A stretch of DNA of 27,687 nt from contig JANBTH010000193.1 of assembly GCA_027578815.1 (NCBI GenBank), positions 1 through 27,687 on the forward strand. Direction: 5' to 3'. The stretch is from Coemansia sp. RSA 1804 (taxonomy: Eukaryota > Kickxellomycota > Kickxellomycetes > Kickxellales > Kickxellaceae). Numbering within the stretch: the stretch's first letter is position 1; each line of letters starts with the position of its first letter. A program made the translations under genes and the position numbers. A model generated the notes under the pieces. It was not told the DNA's origin. It searched no databases and saw nothing but the letters and a program-made list of their open reading frames with translations. Of this stretch, positions 27,301 through 27,687 are shown piece by piece.

Positions 27301-27687
27301 TAGCCATCCGATTGTTCTGCCAGACGACGCAGCGCTGTTATCGTCATCATCATCCTCGCTCACGCTCTCTGAAATAGAGCTAGACGGGTCACCACACACT
27401 GCCAGGCCACAGACACGCGCAGATGTTGGTTATGGCGGCGGTGCTGGCTGCAACGACGATGTGCTAGACTACGATGAGTACATATACCTAAGCAGCACTT
27501 GCGGAGCAGACAAGGAGAACAACATAGTCAGAGAAAGCGAGGGAGGTTGTGTAGAGACTGAACCCGATTCTCTTGCCGCAGGTGTAGCGCTCTGCAACAA
27601 CTACTCGCCCTTAGATTATCCTAGCAAGGAAGATGACGATGAGGACAATGGCGAGGAAACGCACAGATGGTGGCCCCGGCGTGTTCT
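24331..27687 (+). CDS. Large low-complexity protein, multi-exon, runs off right edge
   Basis: The anchor is one frame open from 25898 to the window end (597 codons, no stop), with an ATG at 25988. The T-rich ATTCATTCTAG before 25898 looks like a splice acceptor, so earlier exons are likely. I propose exon 1 at 24331-24567 (MRMPLFNQENHHHH..., with one hydrophobic, membrane-like segment near GLFYATAYMSLLITWSLSAVF, ending at the donor GTAGGT), a 39-base microexon at 24936-24974 (IEWSEPPPVCDSK, between TATAG and GTAAAT), and exon 3 from 25898. All junctions are phase 0. Introns would be 368 and 923 bases. The protein is Ser/Asp/Glu-rich and mostly disordered, with a polyGly run from GGA repeats (about 26158-26178), basic patches (RRKLGPRAIGKYLSNRLSAY) and RRSLLSASMPDL-like phosphosite candidates. 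No known domain is seen; the 3' end is missing. If exon 1 is separate, it encodes a 91-residue membrane peptide ending at 24606. Confidence 0.6.

Overview
The window is nuclear DNA of a filamentous fungus, most likely an early-diverging lineage; a Kickxellomycotina-like (Zoopagomycota) genome is my best guess. The reasons are eukaryotic housekeeping genes with fungal features (REX4-type exonuclease, RPA1, TTI1, a FunK1-type kinase, an FMP30/NAPE-PLD-type hydrolase), mostly intronless compact genes, and spacers far richer in A+T than the genes. The placement is an inference from gene content; no phylogeny was possible.

Layout. Positions 1-2597 are AT-rich with no convincing intact gene, but hold a GC-rich block with two interlocking stems (533-619), two large imperfect inverted repeats (973-1046 and 1094-1142) and a small cysteine-rich coding fossil. 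REX4 (+) follows at 2598-4082, converging on a tiny C2H2 zinc-finger gene (-) at 4674-4850. From 6200 to 17386 everything is on the minus strand: RPA1, a BAHD-type acyltransferase, a truncated RPA1 pseudogene, a second BAHD-type acyltransferase, and TTI1. A FunK1-type kinase (-) lies at 17763-19811. The right part is on the plus strand: a doubtful ATG-less frame (19956-20369), a 115-residue coiled-coil protein, a 109-residue lysine-rich protein, a NAPE-PLD-like metallohydrolase (22378-23694), and a large low-complexity protein gene, probably with three or more exons, that leaves the window on the right.

The most informative region is 6200-14002. It is a tandem duplication of the unit [RPA1 5' half - spacer - acyltransferase - upstream spacer], ending within a few bases of the TTI1 stop codon. 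The left RPA1 is complete; the right copy is cut at about residue 336 and has a stop at codon 29. Both acyltransferases stay open. They share a 246-bp identical tract over the HXXXD catalytic region while the rest has diverged clearly, which points to gene conversion. The spacer upstream of intact RPA1 carries three TGAACGCG sites resembling the MCB/MBF element of DNA-replication genes; only one survives beside the pseudogene.

RPA1 (ssDNA binding) and TTI1 (TTT complex, maturation of ATM/ATR/TOR kinases) are both genome-maintenance genes, but nothing shows that their closeness is functional. No tRNA, rRNA, CRISPR array or intact transposon was seen.
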